This document shows positions 61,927-64,000 of a DNA stretch of 64,000 nt, in pieces. Origin of the DNA: Verrucomicrobiota bacterium (GTDB taxonomy: Bacteria; Verrucomicrobiota; Verrucomicrobiia; Limisphaerales; JAHDYP01); assembly GCA_023383055.1 (NCBI GenBank), contig JAHDYP010000004.1, positions 15,878-79,877 of the forward strand, in the 5' to 3' direction. How positions within the stretch are numbered: the first letter of the stretch is position 1; the number at the start of each line of letters is the position of its first letter. The notes below the pieces were generated by a model that saw only the letters and a program-made list of their open reading frames with translations, was not told the DNA's origin and searched no databases. Made by a program: the position numbers and the translations under genes.

Positions 61927-63465
61927 ATGTCCGCAATCCATCTTTCCTTGGTCGATACGGTTCTGATTGTCGCGTATCTGGTCGGGGTGGCGGCGCTCGG
62001 GATCTGGTTCAGCCGCGGCATCCAGAGCAGCAAAGACTTCTTCCTGGCCGGCAAATCGTTGCCCTGGTGGGCGGCCGGGTTGTCGCTGGTGGTGTCGGAC
62101 ATTGGGGCCAAGGACATGGTGGGGTTGGCGGGCGATTCGTATCGCTACGGCCTGGTCATGATGAACTTCGATTTCATCGGCTGCATCTTTCCCGTCTTGA
62201 TCGCGGCCTTTCTCTTCATGCCCTTCTTCTGGCTGGCGGGGGTGTACACCGTCCCCGAGTATCTGGGCCGCCGCTACAACCTCGGCGTGCGCACCTTCTT
62301 CGCCGTGATCTGGGTCCTGTTCATGGTCGGCACCCTCGGCACCATCTTCGTCAGCGCCGCCGCCATGTTCGAAGCCCTGCTGGGCTGGAACTTCTGGACC
62401 TCGGTCCTGTTGACGGCATTGCTCGTGGGACTCTACACGGCCTGGGGCGGCTTGCGCGCGGTGGTGGTCACCGACGCCCTGTCGTGCGTCATTCTCATTC
62501 TGGGCGCGGGCTTGATCTGTGGCCTGGGCCTGGCCGAGGCCGGCGGATGGACTGACGTGAAGCAGGCCGTCGCCCAGATGGAATGGACGGAGCACCACCT
62601 GAAACTCCTGCCGCCGGCCGATCATCCGGTCTATCCCTGGCCCGCGGTCCTGCTCGGCCTCGGGTTCGTGCTGGGTCCGGCTTACTGGATTGGCAACCAG
62701 GCCATCGTCCAACGGACCCTGGGAACGCGCACCCAAAACGAGGCGCGCGCTTCCTATGTCTTTTGCGCCGCCATCAAGCTGGTGTTCCCCATCCTGCTGG
62801 TCGTCCCGGGACTGATCGCCCTGGCACTCTTCTCGAAGGAACTGGGCGAGCCAGGCGCGGATTGGGATGGGAACCGCGTGTTGCCCATGCTCGTCGTGCG
62901 ACTCTTGCCTCCGGGGGTGTTGGGACTGGTCATGGGCGCGTTCTTCGCCGGCGTCATGTCCAACCTCGATTCTTACGTCAACTCGGCGAGCACCATGATC
63001 GTTACGGACATTTACCGGCCCTTCCTGCGCCCGCACGCATCCGACCGCGAATGCCTGGCGCTCGGCCGCTGGCTTGTGGTCGCTTTGTTGCTGGGTGGCG
63101 TGGCAATCAGTTATCCCGTGAAAGCGGGGTTCGGCTCGGTTTTCGAGGCGTTCCAGACGTTTCTTTCATTCTTCCAGGGACCGCTGCTGGCGCTGCTGCT
63201 GATGGGAATGCTGACACGACGCGCCACACCGTGGGGCGGAGTCGCCGGCATGTTGATCGGGGTCGGCACCTCGATCACCCTGACTTCCGCGCAATGGTTG
63301 TTCGGATTGGAGGGAGGAGTTCCATTCCTGTGGGTGGCGTGGTGGTCGTTCGTCGCGGCCTTGGGCGCCGTTACCCTGGTCAGCGCAGTTACGCGGCCTC
63401 ATCCCACGGAACAGTTGCGCGGACTCGTCTGCTGGCTGCCGGCAAATGAATCAAGGCACCCATGA
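61927..63465 (+). CDS. SSS-family sodium/solute symporter
   Basis: 512 residues, LeuT fold with about 13-14 membrane segments. I chose the ATG at 61927; the open frame upstream overlaps the FG-GAP gene. Family blocks: SSKDFFLAGKSLPWWAAGLSLVVSDIGAKDMVGLAGDSYRYGLVMMNFDFIG, GVYTVPEYLGRRYN, YTAWGGLRAVVVTDALS, GPAYWIGNQAIVQRTLGTRT, and the sodium helix GVMSNLDSYVNSASTMIVTDIYRP. It differs from the other symporter in the window (24713) mainly at the N-terminal substrate helix. A small membrane protein gene overlaps its end. Confidence 0.92.
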   Translation: MSAIHLSLVDTVLIVAYLVGVAALGIWFSRGIQSSKDFFLAGKSLPWWAAGLSLVVSDIGAKDMVGLAGDSYRYGLVMMNFDFIGCIFPVLIAAFLFMPFFWLAGVYTVPEYLGRRYNLGVRTFFAVIWVLFMVGTLGTIFVSAAAMFEALLGWNFWTSVLLTALLVGLYTAWGGLRAVVVTDALSCVILILGAGLICGLGLAEAGGWTDVKQAVAQMEWTEHHLKLLPPADHPVYPWPAVLLGLGFVLGPAYWIGNQAIVQRTLGTRTQNEARASYVFCAAIKLVFPILLVVPGLIALALFSKELGEPGADWDGNRVLPMLVVRLLPPGVLGLVMGAFFAGVMSNLDSYVNSASTMIVTDIYRPFLRPHASDRECLALGRWLVVALLLGGVAISYPVKAGFGSVFEAFQTFLSFFQGPLLALLLMGMLTRRATPWGGVAGMLIGVGTSITLTSAQWLFGLEGGVPFLWVAWWSFVAALGAVTLVSAVTRPHPTEQLRGLVCWLPANESRHP

Positions 63466-63695
63466 ACCCGATGTTCGGCTTTATCCAATCCTCGCTGCTG
63501 ATGGCCGCGCTGCCCACGTGGACCGGCAAAGCGGCGTTCATCGGCGCTTTCGTCCTCCTGGTGGTGGTGTTGGTCCTCTTGCCACCGCGCTTGGCGGGCG
63601 AGACCGGCCGGGTGGTTCCCTGGTGGCGCAGGGTCCGGCTTTGGGCTGTGGTCGTGGCCCTGATTCAGATTGCCATTTACGCTTGTTGGGGCTGA
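63462..63695 (+). CDS. Small membrane protein coupled to SSS symporter
   Basis: 77 residues with two membrane helices (FIGAFVLLVVVLVLLPPRLAG and WAVVVALIQIAIYACWG) and a basic cytosolic loop between (WWRRVRLW). Its ATG overlaps the symporter stop by four bases, so they are translationally coupled. Small partner subunits of SSS symporters are known (YhdT with PanF, for example), and this could be one. No family name is certain. Confidence 0.7.
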   Translation: MNPMFGFIQSSLLMAALPTWTGKAAFIGAFVLLVVVLVLLPPRLAGETGRVVPWWRRVRLWAVVVALIQIAIYACWG

Positions 63696-63776
63696 TTGTA
63701 ACCGTCATCGGAGCGCCGGCCTCCGGCACGGCGACGTTGCGAAGCGGGTCTTCACCTGCCCGATAATCGTGCACCG

Positions 63777-64000
63777 TCAATGGGTTTCGATCACCGGCTG
63801 GAGCAGCGGTAGAGCCGAGAAATAGCGCCGCAGGTAACCTCGGTCCGAGGCCGCCAGTCGGTCCGCCTGGACCAAGGCATGGGCCGCCACGAGGAAATCC
63901 GGAATGAGCTGTTCCCGGGGACCGCCGGCATTGCGATAAGCGCGAAAGGACGATCCTGCCTGCCAGGCCGCCGCAGGCGTCAGGGATTCAAAGGAGACAC
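63777..64000 (-). CDS. PIN-domain VapC-like toxin (partial, runs off window)
   Basis: The last 73 codons of a PIN ribonuclease are visible: SFRAYRNAGGPREQLIPDFLVAAHALVQADRLAASDRGYLRRYFSALPLLQP. The pair LIPDFLVAAHA and AASDRGYLRRYF carries the third and fourth acidic positions of PIN domains and matches VapC. The 5' end and any antitoxin lie beyond the window edge. The 81-bp gap after the small membrane gene holds no gene. Confidence 0.8.
   Translation of the reverse strand, partial: VSFESLTPAAAWQAGSSFRAYRNAGGPREQLIPDFLVAAHALVQADRLAASDRGYLRRYFSALPLLQPVIETH

Overview
The window is GC-rich, densely coded and bacterial. It starts at what looks like a poor-quality contig end (G homopolymers, 1-252). 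The gene mix points to a Verrucomicrobiota-like heterotroph: a prepilin-like protein with an H-X9-DG motif, two ThuA-like proteins, long FG-GAP/ASPIC secreted proteins, a PVC-type beta-propeller/cytochrome c protein, secreted GH27, GH2 and PL10 enzymes, SSS sodium/solute symporters, and many Sec, Tat or lipoprotein signals. This placement is inferred from gene content; there is no rRNA or other decisive marker.

Layout. 0-5 kb: PIG-L deacetylase, a RAYT transposase between two inverted REP-like palindromes, an SDR remnant, and a ydbH-ynbE-ydbL operon (intermembrane lipid bridge). 5-15 kb: an overlapping SGNH hydrolase/O-methyltransferase pair, tandem ThuA proteins, an FG-GAP protein, a bidirectional hairpin terminator, a beta-propeller/cytochrome c protein and a TIM-barrel protein. 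15-24 kb: priA, a PL10 pectate lyase, a zone of gene debris (SUMF1 tail, hsdR head, later a prepilin stub), a PQQ/endonuclease pair, a SUMF1-type lipoprotein and tRNA-Phe. 24-31 kb: a long minus-strand run (tyrA, ATP-grasp, GH27, SSS symporter, sugar isomerase). 31-37 kb: prepilin, a tiny lipoprotein, tRNA-Pro, tRNA-Gly, an FnIII protein and a three-gene ABC-2 exporter. 37-42 kb: YceI, a GH2 enzyme and an SDR, with two copies of a roughly 116-bp hairpin element.

42-50 kb: a plus-strand cluster of membrane protein, excisionase-type HTH, PIN-like protein, PtsN-like EIIA and argS; then a repeat-bearing lipoprotein; then a minus-strand trio of condensation-like acyltransferase, lipoprotein alpha/beta hydrolase and integral-membrane methyltransferase. 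50-55 kb: a complete Mn/Fe/Zn-type ABC importer (binding protein, ATPase, two permeases) divergent from a DtxR/MntR regulator. One permease carries a fused DtxR-like sensor domain, and a G-quadruplex motif lies in its leader. 55-64 kb: a transposase remnant with inverted ends that now supplies the DtxR tail, an MBL-fold protein, a divergent EcsC-like/TerB-like pair, a 1266-residue FG-GAP/ASPIC protein, an SSS symporter overlapping a small membrane protein, and a partial PIN toxin at the edge.

The main themes are polysaccharide use with sodium symport, envelope lipid handling, metal homeostasis, and small decayed mobile or paralogous fragments. No prophage, CRISPR array or intact restriction system was seen. 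The best candidates for something undescribed are the permease-DtxR fusion with its G4 leader, the membrane/HTH/PIN/EIIA cluster, and the condensation-lipase-methyltransferase trio.
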